A program made the translations under genes and the position numbers. 14,811 bases of DNA from Bacillota bacterium (GTDB lineage: Bacteria; Bacillota; Dethiobacteria; SKNC01). The notes beneath the pieces were generated by a model. It searched no databases and was not told the origin of the DNA. It worked only from the letters and a program-made list of their open reading frames with translations. Below, piece after piece: positions 1 to 7,594 of the stretch. The stretch lies in NCBI GenBank assembly GCA_007121375.1, contig SKLX01000214.1, positions 1-14,811 of the forward strand, given 5' to 3'. Numbering within the stretch: position 1 is the stretch's first letter; the number at the start of each line of letters is the position of its first letter.

Positions 1-62
1 TAGGAGGGATAAATATACTCCTGCTCTTCCATCGTTACTGAATAGGTGTGCTCTTCTGACAT
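1..62 (-). CDS. N-terminal fragment of an unidentified protein (runs off left edge)
   Basis: Twenty codons can be read leftwards from an ATG at 62-60, giving a peptide that begins MSEEHTYSVTMEEQEYIYPS. A strong ribosome binding site, AAGGAGG on the minus strand at 79-73, sits 10 bases before the ATG and is the main reason to call this a gene. The visible residues are acidic and hydrophilic, with no signal peptide and no recognisable motif, so I do not assign a function. A second open minus-strand frame in this stretch, starting near 130, encodes an AT-driven hydrophobic peptide and is less convincing. Confidence 0.6.
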   Translation of the reverse strand, partial: MSEEHTYSVTMEEQEYIYPS

Positions 63-738
63 TAATGAAAAACCTCCTTATAATATAATTAATAAACAAC
101 AGGGACAAAAGTCTATCTTTGAATATCATTACAGGAAGGAAATTTTTATAGCCCCACCTCCTTTAATATTATCAACGGAGCCGATATGTACACACGCATA
201 TTCATAATATTCTGATAATTACAGACAAAAATTTTCATTTAGGTTAGTTATGGGAAGTTTTTAGAAAGAAAATGAGGTAAATTAAAGCTTGCCGCAGAAC
301 TAGAAGAAGCAAAGTAAAAAACAAAGGACAGGCAAAAAAATGAGGGAACTGCCAAGAAGGAGTAGAAAGTTCCTGATTACAGAGGATAAATCTAAGGTAG
401 GTTTTATAATATTCTTTTAATGTTGGCAATTTAACTACACTTACTCAATGTACATTTTATCCCTTAACCCTTTTCTTATCAAATTCCGTATCTCCTTATT
501 ACCTCTTTATTTGTCTAAATTTTTTGAATATTCTCTCACTTCCTTCTATTTCCTAAATAATTATATTTTATAAATTCAGTTAATATATTACATTATTCTA
601 ATATACTTAATTAAATATAAGCTCTGCTGCAGGTGAAAAGTAATATTCAATGGACTTACATCTAACTCGTTTTTTTTGAGAAAAACGAGAGAATGGTGAT
701 GTATTAAAATATAAACACTAATATCACTATGATTATCC

Positions 739-772
739 ACCAAGGCCTGGCATATTGATGCCAGGTCTTGGT
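739..772. promoter_or_regulatory. 15-bp inverted repeat just upstream of the asnB promoter
   Basis: The left arm CCAAGGCCTGGCAT (740-753) pairs with ATGCCAGGTCTTGG (758-771) around a 4-base ATTG loop, with a single G-T wobble and one more A-T pair at 739/772. It ends 19 bases before the -35 box, so it is not in the asnB transcript if that promoter is used. Neither side is followed by a T-run, which argues against an intrinsic terminator. A protein-binding operator, or the end of an unseen upstream RNA, are possible; the role is inferred only. Confidence 0.5.
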
Positions 773-791
773 ATTTCACCCCAGCCTTCTT

Positions 792-820
792 TTGACAATT
801 ATGAAATAGTATTTTATAAT
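792..820 (+). promoter_or_regulatory. Consensus sigma-A promoter of asnB
   Basis: TTGACA at 792-797 and TATAAT at 815-820 are separated by exactly 17 bases, a perfect match to the housekeeping promoter consensus. Transcription would start near 827, leaving a leader of about 36 bases before the ATG at 863. Confidence 0.85.
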
Positions 821-862
821 GAGAAATACACAAAAAAAACTAAGAAGGAGTAGGTGTTTTTA

Positions 863-2449
863 ATGTGCGGCATTGCCGGATGTTTTGGAGTGAAGGATAG
901 GGAAACCATTAGCAAGATGTTGGATGCCATGCCCCACCGGGGGCCCGATGATCGGGATATGCATACTTTTAACAACACAGTTTTCGGTCATACCAGGCTT
1001 TCCATCGTGGATGTTAAGAAAGGCCGACAACCTATCCTGGACAGCAGCGGTCGGAAAGGTATTATATGCAATGGAGAAATTTATAATTTCATGAAGATCA
1101 GGGAGAGGCTGGTGGGCAAGTATCATTTTAAAACCTGGTCAGATACTGAGGTTATCCTGCACCTGTACCAGGAAATGGGGCCGGAATGTGTTAAAGAATT
1201 GGACGGTATGTTCGCCCTGGCCATTTTCGATGGAGATGATTTTATGCTGGCCCGTGACCCTGTTGGTATCAAGCCTCTTTATTACGGATATGTAGACAGC
1301 AAACTTTACTTTGCCTCAGAGCTGGGCGCCATGAGCCTGGCCGGTGTGGAGGAGGTGCACGAGTTCCCCGCAGGATATTATTTTACTCCCCAGGAAGGGT
1401 TTGTGCAGTATTACCAGGTACCAGAAATTCAGGACCATCTGCTTTCTGATGTAGAAGAGGCGTGCCAGCAGATCAGGGAAACATTCATCGCGGCGGTTAA
1501 AAAGAGACTCCTTGCTGATAAAGAAATCCACGTAGGATCTTTCTGCAGCGGTGGTCTCGACAGCAGCCTGGCGGCTGCCATTGCCGCTGATGAAATCCCC
1601 CATTTACACACCTTTGTTGTGGGTATGAAGGATGAAAAGGGTGTAGAAAGCGATGACCTTCAGGCATCACGTATTGCTGCCCAACATATAGGCTCTACCC
1701 ACCACGAATTAATCTTCACCGAAGACGATTACTATGAAGCTCTGCCTATGGTCATTAACAAGCTGGAGACTTATGACCCTTCACTGGTGCGCTGTGCGGT
1801 GCCCTGTTACTTTACCTGCAAGCTAGCTGCCGACTACGTAACGGTAGTGCTGACAGGAGAGGGAGCCGACGAGGTGTTCAACGGGTATCATTATATGAAA
1901 AATTTCCCCCTAAATATGCAAAACGAGGAGGCCCGGCGCTGTATCAAAAACCTGCACAATATTAATCTGCAGCGGGCTGACCGCATGGGTATGTACTTCA
2001 ATCTGGAACTGAGAGTGCCTTTCCTGGACGTGGCCATGATTGACCTGGCCATGAAAATACCCCCTCAATTGAAAATCTTATCTAAAGAGGATGGCACTAA
2101 AATAGAAAAATGGATTTTGAGGAAGGCGTTTCAAGATACCGGTTATCTGCCCGACGACATTCTGTGGCGTTACAAGGTGCAGTATACCCAGGGGGCCGGT
2201 TGTGAGAGCCTTGGCGAAAGGTTGGCCGAGAGCGAGATAAGTCAGGAAGAATATGAGCGCATTAAGGCGGAAAACCCAAAGGCGACTATAAACAGCCGGG
2301 AGGCAGCGTATTATTTTAAGATATTCAGGCAGTACCATCCTCAGGACTCGGTTCTCGGTTCCATTGGCATCTGGACAGGCTTCGATTTTGCCGAGGAAAG
2401 GGAACAAGTGCAGGGCACTATGGACGGAAAACTCAAACATGAAGTATAA
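863..2449 (+). CDS. asnB: Asparagine synthase (glutamine-hydrolysing), AsnB type
   Basis: A cytosolic enzyme of 528 residues that makes asparagine from aspartate, ATP and glutamine. The N-terminal half is a class II glutamine amidotransferase: Cys2 (MCGIAG) is the expected nucleophile after Met removal, followed by HRGPDD near 25-30, HTRLSIVD at 43-50, NGEIYN at 70-75 and SDTE at 93-96. The C-terminal synthetase domain carries the PP-loop SGGLDSS at 229-235 and LTGEGADE at 330-337. The length is slightly below the 554 residues of E. coli AsnB. The ATG at 863 is chosen over an in-frame GTG at 854 because Cys must be residue 2 for glutaminase activity; the AAGGAG at 845-850 lies 12 bases upstream. 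The gene stands alone between a consensus promoter and a terminator. An amidotransferase for another substrate is possible but less likely. Confidence 0.93.
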   Translation: MCGIAGCFGVKDRETISKMLDAMPHRGPDDRDMHTFNNTVFGHTRLSIVDVKKGRQPILDSSGRKGIICNGEIYNFMKIRERLVGKYHFKTWSDTEVILHLYQEMGPECVKELDGMFALAIFDGDDFMLARDPVGIKPLYYGYVDSKLYFASELGAMSLAGVEEVHEFPAGYYFTPQEGFVQYYQVPEIQDHLLSDVEEACQQIRETFIAAVKKRLLADKEIHVGSFCSGGLDSSLAAAIAADEIPHLHTFVVGMKDEKGVESDDLQASRIAAQHIGSTHHELIFTEDDYYEALPMVINKLETYDPSLVRCAVPCYFTCKLAADYVTVVLTGEGADEVFNGYHYMKNFPLNMQNEEARRCIKNLHNINLQRADRMGMYFNLELRVPFLDVAMIDLAMKIPPQLKILSKEDGTKIEKWILRKAFQDTGYLPDDILWRYKVQYTQGAGCESLGERLAESEISQEEYERIKAENPKATINSREAAYYFKIFRQYHPQDSVLGSIGIWTGFDFAEEREQVQGTMDGKLKHEV

Positions 2450-2503
2450 GAATTATGTTGTAAACAATTAATTACTATTAACATAGAACTATTTATTATG
2501 TTT

Positions 2504-2557
2504 CTAGCCTTGCATAAATGGGGATAGTTAAAGAAGTGCAAGGCTAGATATTTTTTT
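2504..2557 (+). terminator. Intrinsic terminator of asnB
   Basis: CTAGCCTTGCA (2504-2514) pairs perfectly with TGCAAGGCTAG (2537-2547) around a 22-base loop, and seven T residues follow at 2551-2557. It lies 55 bases after the asnB stop. The T-run is on the plus side only, so it is oriented for asnB rather than for the converging citrate synthase gene. Confidence 0.85.
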
Positions 2558-2600
2558 CCCAAAAAGCTGGAATCAATCTGTAAAGAGGGACTTTGTTTAT

Positions 2601-3962
2601 TTAACGATTTTCCAGGGGAATATAGTCCTGGCGGGGTAAAACAGCCTTATAAGCCGGCCGGATGATCTTATTTAAATTTATATTTTCTTCCATACGATGG
2701 GCCGACCAGCCGGCAATACGGGCTATGGCAAATAAAGGGGTATATAACTGGAGAGGCAGGTCCAGCATATTGTAGACCAGGCCGCTGTAAAAATCAACAT
2801 TGGCACTGACCCCTTTATAAATCTGTCTTTCTCCTCCAATGATTTCAGGAGCCAGTCTTTCTACCAGGGAGTAAAGCTGGAATTCCTCAATGCGGCCCTT
2901 TTCCTGGGCAAGGTTTTCTACAAAACCCTTGAGAATATTTGCCCGGGGATCAGAGAGGGAATATATAGCATGTCCCATGCCGTAAATAAGTCCAGAACCA
3001 TCAAAGGCCTTTTTGTTCAAGAGTTTTACCAGGTAATCTGTTACTTTGGATTCATCGGACCAGTCCCTTATGTTTTCCTTCATATCTTCGAACATTCTAC
3101 TAACCTTAATGTTTGCACCGCCGTGGCGGAATCCCTTAAGGGATCCAATTGCTGCGGTAACAGCTGAATAGGTGTCTGTGCCTGCGGAAGTTACTACATG
3201 AATGGTAAAACTGGAATTGTTGCCTCCCCCATGCTCAGCATGTAGTACCAGGGCCAGGTCAAGTATTTTGGCTTCCAGGGGTGTGTAGTGGCTGTCCGGG
3301 CGCAGCATATGCAAAATATTCTCTGCGGTGGATAGTTCAGGTTTAGGGGGATGAATATAAAGACTTGTCTTGTCATGGTAATGGCAGTAGGTCTGGTATC
3401 CATACACAGCAAGTAAAGGGAATAAAGCTATCAATCGTAATGACTGGCGCAGCACATTAGGAAGGGAATTGTCCTCGGGACAGTCATCATAGGAATACAA
3501 TGTTAATACGCTTCTGGCCAGGGTATTCATCATATCATGGCTGGGGGCTTTCATGATTATATCCCGGACGAATTTTGTGGGCAGGGAGCGATAACTGTTC
3601 AGCAACTGGTTAAAGTTCTTCAGCTTTTCTTCACTGGGCAGCTGACCGAACATTAATAAATAGGCTACTTCTTCAAAACCATGGCGGTTTTCCTGGATAA
3701 ATCCTTCTACTATGTCTTCTACATCTATACCCCGGTAATATAGCTTTCCTTCACAGGGTTGTTCTACTCCATCAACAATTTTCGATGATACTATTTCAGA
3801 TATTTCCGTGAGCCCGGCAAGTACACCTTTCCCACTCAAATCGCGAAGTCCTCTTTTTACATCGTATTTTTCATAAAGGGAGGGATCAATAGTGCTGTTC
3901 TTTTTACACAAATCGGAAAGCTCCAGGATATCTGATGTTAATTGAGAAAAAGGATTGCTCAT
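2601..3962 (-). CDS. Citrate synthase (long Firmicutes type)
   Basis: Condenses acetyl-CoA with oxaloacetate to give citrate in the cytosol; a 2-methylcitrate synthase role cannot be excluded from sequence. The catalytic triad is visible: His244 in HAEHGGGNNSS, His331 in MGHAIY followed by SDPRA, and Asp390 in SANVDFYSG. The segment YRGIDVEDI near residues 77-85 is also typical. At 453 residues it is longer than the roughly 370-430 of many bacterial enzymes because of an extended N-terminus, as in several anaerobic Firmicutes. I prefer the ATG at 3962 because AAAGTGGTGA lies 9 bases before it and a minus-strand -10 box (TATAAT, 4003-3998) would start transcription just upstream; an in-frame ATG at 3983 would add seven residues but has little ribosome binding site. 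No isocitrate dehydrogenase or aconitase gene is adjacent. Confidence 0.92.
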   Translation of the reverse strand: MSNPFSQLTSDILELSDLCKKNSTIDPSLYEKYDVKRGLRDLSGKGVLAGLTEISEIVSSKIVDGVEQPCEGKLYYRGIDVEDIVEGFIQENRHGFEEVAYLLMFGQLPSEEKLKNFNQLLNSYRSLPTKFVRDIIMKAPSHDMMNTLARSVLTLYSYDDCPEDNSLPNVLRQSLRLIALFPLLAVYGYQTYCHYHDKTSLYIHPPKPELSTAENILHMLRPDSHYTPLEAKILDLALVLHAEHGGGNNSSFTIHVVTSAGTDTYSAVTAAIGSLKGFRHGGANIKVSRMFEDMKENIRDWSDESKVTDYLVKLLNKKAFDGSGLIYGMGHAIYSLSDPRANILKGFVENLAQEKGRIEEFQLYSLVERLAPEIIGGERQIYKGVSANVDFYSGLVYNMLDLPLQLYTPLFAIARIAGWSAHRMEENINLNKIIRPAYKAVLPRQDYIPLENR

Positions 3963-3997
3963 TAGTTTTTTCACCACTTTCATCTGTAATTGCTTTG

Positions 3998-4003
3998 ATT
4001 ATA
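3998..4003 (-). promoter_or_regulatory. Probable -10 box for citrate synthase
   Basis: TATAAT reads on the minus strand at 4003-3998, about 36 bases upstream of the preferred ATG. The matching -35 position (TGGTAA at 17-base spacing) is a poor match, so this may be a weak or activated promoter. Confidence 0.4.
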
Positions 4004-4089
4004 CACAAAATATTACCTTTTTACCATATGAAAGTCCAATAAAGTTTAAAATATAATCAGGTAATTAAATGTAATTATGATGATCTACA

Positions 4090-4118
4090 TGGACTAATCC
4101 CGGTAATTGCAATATAAT
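4090..4118 (+). promoter_or_regulatory. Probable promoter of the GNAT gene
   Basis: TATAAT at 4113-4118 is preceded at 17 bases by TGGACT (4090-4095), which matches four of six -35 positions. It would give a leader of about 145 bases to the preferred start at 4270, or about 58 bases to an alternative ATG at 4183. Confidence 0.4.
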
Positions 4119-4269
4119 ATAAGGGATTTAACAATATATCCTCTCTGGGAATTAGATAGGTCCAGGATAGGATAAATAAGATATGAATATCTGTCTAAGG
4201 GACAAGCATAGAAGATTCATATCAGTAAAACAATTAATAAGTATATTAGAGGGAAATGGAGTGGGCTGG

Positions 4270-4800
4270 ATGAAGGCAGCTATAAGGCAGGAAAGAGAAA
4301 ATGATTACCAGATAACAGAAAGGGTTGTCCAAGAAGCCTTCAGGGGCGCTGAATACAGTGATGAAACAGAACACTTATTGGTGGTTAAATTAAGAAATAG
4401 TGAAGGGTTTGTGCCTGAACTTTCCCTTGTAGCAGAGGTTGATGGGGAAATAATCGGACACATTATGTTAACTGCCCTTCCAATTAAAAATGGGAATAGA
4501 CAGTATGGATCTTTAGCCCTGGCCCCTGTTTCCGTTTTGCCCCGTTATCAAAACCAGGGAATTGGAAGTGCCTTAATAAAGGAAGGCTTGAAGAAAGCAA
4601 AAGAGCTTGGCTTTAAGTCAGTGGTTGTTCTGGGACATGAAAAATATTACCCTCGCTTTGGGTTTAAACCTGCCAGTTTGTGGGGTATAAGGGCCCCCTT
4701 CAATGCTCCCAGGGAAGCTTTTATGGCATTAGAGTTGGAAAAAGGAAGCCTTGAAGGTGTTTCGGGAATAGCTGTTTTCCCCAGGGAGTTTTTTGAATAG
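4270..4800 (+). CDS. GNAT-family N-acetyltransferase (YhbS-like)
   Basis: A 176-residue protein with the GNAT fold, which transfers an acetyl group from acetyl-CoA to an amine; the substrate is unknown. The region SLALAPVSVLPRYQNQGIGSALI (mid-protein) holds the beta4 strand and the Q-x-x-G-I-G acetyl-CoA pyrophosphate-binding loop, and VVLGHEKYYPRFGF is the late strand-helix element typical of YhbS-type members. The ATG at 4270 is preferred because GGAG at 4258-4261 lies 8 bases upstream and the protein then begins MKAAIRQERENDYQ, where GNAT proteins usually begin. An in-frame ATG at 4183 would add 29 residues that do not resemble the family. It stands alone and converges on the oxidoreductase operon with a 33-base gap. 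Confidence 0.85.
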   Translation: MKAAIRQERENDYQITERVVQEAFRGAEYSDETEHLLVVKLRNSEGFVPELSLVAEVDGEIIGHIMLTALPIKNGNRQYGSLALAPVSVLPRYQNQGIGSALIKEGLKKAKELGFKSVVVLGHEKYYPRFGFKPASLWGIRAPFNAPREAFMALELEKGSLEGVSGIAVFPREFFE

Positions 4801-4833
4801 AGAAAGGGACCCGGTGAAATGGAAATTATCTTC

Positions 4834-5682
4834 TTACAGGAATTCTTCCTGGATATGAGCCACCTCCAGGGGGTCAAAGGACCGGTTTGCCAGGGGTTCT
4901 CCTTCTAAAAAGGGCAGGGAAGATTCATAGGTAGGGCGGGGCACTTTATAAAAAATGCCGAGAGGTATTTTGTCTCCCCACTGGCGGGCCAGTTCCAGGG
5001 CAGCTTTCCAATCGGTGGTATCATGATTTTCCAGTTTGAAGACCCTTTCTTTATACCAGCGGAAGGTATTTAGCTTGTTAAAGGAAGGGCAGGGCTGTAA
5101 AATATCCACCAGGGCATACCCGGGAAAATGGATGGCTTCCTTCATAACTTCTTTAAGGTGCTCCCTTTCTCCGCTAAAACAGCGGGCTACAAAACCTGCT
5201 TCCAGGACCAGGGCCAAAGCAAGAGGGTTTAAAGGAGGCATAAGTACTCCCCGGCTTTGGACTTCCGTTATCATACCTGGCTCGCTGGTAGGGCTGGCTT
5301 GTCCTTTGGTAAGGCCATAGATCTGGTTGTTGTGGATGAAATGGGAAATATCTGGATTACGGCGGATATTATGAAGGAAATGGTTGCCCCCTTCACCGTA
5401 GGAATCTCCATCCCCCGTGGATATAATGACCTTGAGCTGGGGGTTGGCCACCCGGGCAGCAAAAGCGGGAGGCAGAGCACGCCCGTGCAAACCGTTGAAA
5501 CCGTTAACCTTTAGATAATGGGGCATTTTCGCCGCCTGACCTATACCTGAGGAGATAAGAACCTGATGTGGAGGAAGGGAAAGCTCCGCCAGGGCTTCTG
5601 CCAGGGCCTTTCTAATGGCAAAATTCCCACAACCAGGACACCAGGCTGTTTCTCCAACCAAAAAGTCTTCCGTCTTATACAT
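4834..5682 (-). CDS. korB: 2-oxoacid:ferredoxin oxidoreductase, beta subunit (KorB-like)
   Basis: The thiamine-diphosphate subunit of an enzyme that oxidatively decarboxylates a 2-oxoacid to acyl-CoA, passing electrons to ferredoxin, or runs in reverse. The 282 residues include CPGCGN at 15-20, the ThDP/Mg motif GDGDSYGEGGNHF at 90-102 followed by HNNQIYGLTKGQ at 117-128, and CPSFN at 198-202. Cys15, Cys18 and Cys198 match three ligands of the known [4Fe-4S] cluster; the usual fourth position (GIGC) reads GIGQ here, with Gln49. The ATG overlaps the end of the alpha gene by 8 bases, and its AGGAGGTGA ribosome binding site lies inside the last alpha codons, so the two are translationally coupled. 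2-Oxoglutarate is a guess for the substrate; pyruvate or branched-chain oxoacids remain possible. Confidence 0.88.
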   Translation of the reverse strand: MYKTEDFLVGETAWCPGCGNFAIRKALAEALAELSLPPHQVLISSGIGQAAKMPHYLKVNGFNGLHGRALPPAFAARVANPQLKVIISTGDGDSYGEGGNHFLHNIRRNPDISHFIHNNQIYGLTKGQASPTSEPGMITEVQSRGVLMPPLNPLALALVLEAGFVARCFSGEREHLKEVMKEAIHFPGYALVDILQPCPSFNKLNTFRWYKERVFKLENHDTTDWKAALELARQWGDKIPLGIFYKVPRPTYESSLPFLEGEPLANRSFDPLEVAHIQEEFL

Positions 5683-7375
5683 GTTTTTTCACCTCCTGAA
5701 TAATTTCTCCGGGGAAGAAGGGCCGTCCATCGTACTTTAGAATTTTATGTTCCACCTCAAGGTTTGTTTCCCTGTGGATCAGGGAAGCCAACTGGCCGGT
5801 GGCATTGCTTTCTACACAGAAAACTTTCTTTGCTCCGGGAAGAAAAGTTTTTATTCTTTCCCGGGGCAGGGGCCATAAGTCCGTGAAATGCAGAAGGAAA
5901 GCCTTAATTCCTTCCTTGTTCAACATATCTACTGCTTCCCTCAGGACTCCATAGGTAGAACCCCATCCCAAAAGCAGAATGTCACCCTCGGAAGAACCAT
6001 AAAGTTCAGGTTCATCCATTTCCTGGGCCAGCAAATCCATCTTTTTCATGCGTTTTTCCATCATAAGGCGGCGAGTTTTTTCGTCTTCAATAATATTTCC
6101 CTTTTCGTCATGTTCATCACTGTCTACCAGAACAACTTCCCCTGGCATTTGTCCTGGCAATGCCCGGGGGGAAATACCATTTTCCGTAAGGCGGTAACGT
6201 TTATAAGGGGAGGGTTCTTCCTCCTGGCGGGCCAGGTAGCGGTTGTAATTCAAGCGGGAAAAATCAAAAGGGGGTATAGATCGATGGGTATCGGCGAAGT
6301 TCTGGTCAGACAGGAATATTACAGGTATCTGGTATTTATCTGCCAGTTCAAAAGCTTTGTTTAATCGATAAAAGGAGTCCTCGTGGGATACTGCACTCAG
6401 TACTGCCCGGGGGAATTCCCCGTGGCCTCCATGAATTGCGTACCCCAGGTCTCCTTGTTCCGTTCGGGTAGGAAGTCCTGTAGCAGGGCCTGGGCGCATG
6501 GCCAGTATTATAACAACAGGGGTTTCTGTCATTCCTGCCAGGGATAATCCTTCAACCATAAGGGAAAAGCCGCCTCCTGAAGTAACGGTTAAGGACCTGA
6601 GTCCTGCATAGGAGGCACCCAGGGCCATATTAATAGCAGCAATTTCGTCCTCAGCCTGTTCCACTACAATATCATGCTGAAGGCTTTTACCAGCCAGGTA
6701 GTTCATTATTCCCGTGGAAGGAGTCATAGGATAAGCAGATAAAAAGCGGCACCCACTGGCCAGGGAGGACATTCCCAGGACCTGGTTTCCGTCCACGTAG
6801 AGCCTTTTAGAGGAGATGCCTGGAGAGGGCAAAGAATAGCAGTCTTCACATTGTCTGGAGGCTTCCTCAAAGCCCATTTTCAGTGCTTTAATATTATTTT
6901 CAGATACCTCCTCTTTTTTATCAGCAAATATTTCCCTGATGATTTCTTCTGCCTTTCCCGTATCCAGCCCCAGGAGCCCCAGTAGGGCGCCGGCTGCTAC
7001 TGAGTTTGACATGACGACGGCTCCTGCTTCCCGGGCCAGGGTCTGAAGGGGTATGCCAATACCCCTATTTTCTCCCTCCAGGGAAAAGTAATCAGTGTCG
7101 TAAACAATGCTTCCCCTGGGGTTTAAGTTATCTCTATGGTTGAAATAGGTTTCTTCGTTGAGAGCTACTAGAATGTCAATGGTTTCGAGGTGAGTCCAGG
7201 GGGTGCTGGGAGAAATCCTGAGCCTGGAAAAATTGTGGCCACCCCGCACCCGGGACATGTAATCCTTTGAGGCAAGAAGATTGTAACCTTCCCGCAGCAG
7301 CACTTTACCAAGTAAATTCATGATGGTTTCCATGCCCTGACCGGCTGCCCCTCCTACAAGAATGTTTAATTCCAT
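5675..7375 (-). CDS. korA: 2-oxoacid:ferredoxin oxidoreductase, fused gamma-alpha subunit (KorA-like)
   Basis: This 566-residue subunit fuses two domains. Residues 1-185 or so are the gamma domain, with GGAAGQG at 8-14 and SRVRGGHNFSRLRIS about 41-55, which contributes to CoA binding and domain contacts. From Val194 the alpha domain begins (VDGNQVLG), with SAYPMTPSTGI near 214-224, an EQAEDEIAAINMALGASYAG helix, TSGGGFSL and PTRTEQGDL. A CxxC pair (Cys176, Cys179) sits in the linker. There is no ferredoxin-like delta domain here or nearby, so this is the two-subunit form. AAGGAGGT at 7391-7384 is 8 bases before the ATG. The beta gene follows with an 8-base overlap. Gene symbol reflects architecture, not proven substrate. 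Confidence 0.88.
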   Translation of the reverse strand: MELNILVGGAAGQGMETIMNLLGKVLLREGYNLLASKDYMSRVRGGHNFSRLRISPSTPWTHLETIDILVALNEETYFNHRDNLNPRGSIVYDTDYFSLEGENRGIGIPLQTLAREAGAVVMSNSVAAGALLGLLGLDTGKAEEIIREIFADKKEEVSENNIKALKMGFEEASRQCEDCYSLPSPGISSKRLYVDGNQVLGMSSLASGCRFLSAYPMTPSTGIMNYLAGKSLQHDIVVEQAEDEIAAINMALGASYAGLRSLTVTSGGGFSLMVEGLSLAGMTETPVVIILAMRPGPATGLPTRTEQGDLGYAIHGGHGEFPRAVLSAVSHEDSFYRLNKAFELADKYQIPVIFLSDQNFADTHRSIPPFDFSRLNYNRYLARQEEEPSPYKRYRLTENGISPRALPGQMPGEVVLVDSDEHDEKGNIIEDEKTRRLMMEKRMKKMDLLAQEMDEPELYGSSEGDILLLGWGSTYGVLREAVDMLNKEGIKAFLLHFTDLWPLPRERIKTFLPGAKKVFCVESNATGQLASLIHRETNLEVEHKILKYDGRPFFPGEIIQEVKKHV

Positions 7376-7438
7376 TTGGGGTTACCTCCTTAATTTGGAA
7401 TAATTTTAACAGCAGGTATATATCGAGTAATTATTTTA

Positions 7439-7444
7439 ATTATA
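7439..7444 (-). promoter_or_regulatory. Extended -10 promoter for korAB
   Basis: On the minus strand TGTTATAAT reads at 7447-7439, an extended -10 (TGn before TATAAT). The -35 region at normal spacing is weak, as is common for extended -10 promoters. Transcription would start about 57 bases before the korA ATG. Confidence 0.5.
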
Positions 7445-7506
7445 ACATGGAAATTATCTTTCGCCAGGTCCTTTTTGGTACATGAATAGCAAGGTAATAG
7501 GATTTG

Positions 7507-7515
7507 TGATAAAAT
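7507..7515 (+). promoter_or_regulatory. Possible extended -10 promoter for the MATE gene
   Basis: TGATAAAAT at 7507-7515 matches an extended -10 element, 80 bases upstream of the MATE ATG and divergent from the korAB promoter. No good -35 box is present at normal spacing, so the call is tentative. Confidence 0.35.
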
Positions 7516-7594
7516 TAAATAGCCTTAATAACTTTAGAAGACCCAAGGAACTTAAAGGAAAAAGTTTAAGGAGAAATATCTGGAGGATTAATCA

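Larger units (their letters stand above)
63..862. other. AT-rich gene-free region upstream of asnB
   Basis: This 800-base stretch has no convincing gene. It is visibly much richer in A and T than the flanking coding DNA. The longer open frames on the minus strand (near 244-429 and 588-833) are low-complexity and hydrophobic, and the second overlaps the asnB promoter. It does contain a 9-bp hairpin (CTCGTTTTT at 666-674 with AAAAACGAG at 681-689), a 15-bp hairpin at 739-772, and the asnB promoter at 792-820. Positions 243-365 read in one plus frame as a helix-like peptide broken by three stops, which may be a relic or chance. No T-box motif was seen ahead of asnB. Confidence 0.7.

Noticed and set aside
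244..429. 61-codon minus-strand open frame with a hydrophobic stretch
   Set aside because: Hydrophobicity follows from AT-rich DNA; no ribosome binding site and no family likeness.
588..833. 81-codon minus-strand open frame
   Set aside because: It overlaps the consensus asnB promoter and the hairpin, has no ribosome binding site and encodes a low-complexity peptide.
821..862. T-box or other riboswitch before asnB
   Set aside because: The leader after the predicted start is only about 36 bases and has no T-box motif.
4837..4851. Short hairpin CAGGAA/TTCCTG at the korB end as a terminator
   Set aside because: It is inside the last codons, has a 3-base loop and lacks a T-run on either strand.
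5888..6364. 158-codon plus-strand open frame
   Set aside because: It lies entirely opposite the korA coding frame, whose motifs are clear; this is a shadow of that gene.
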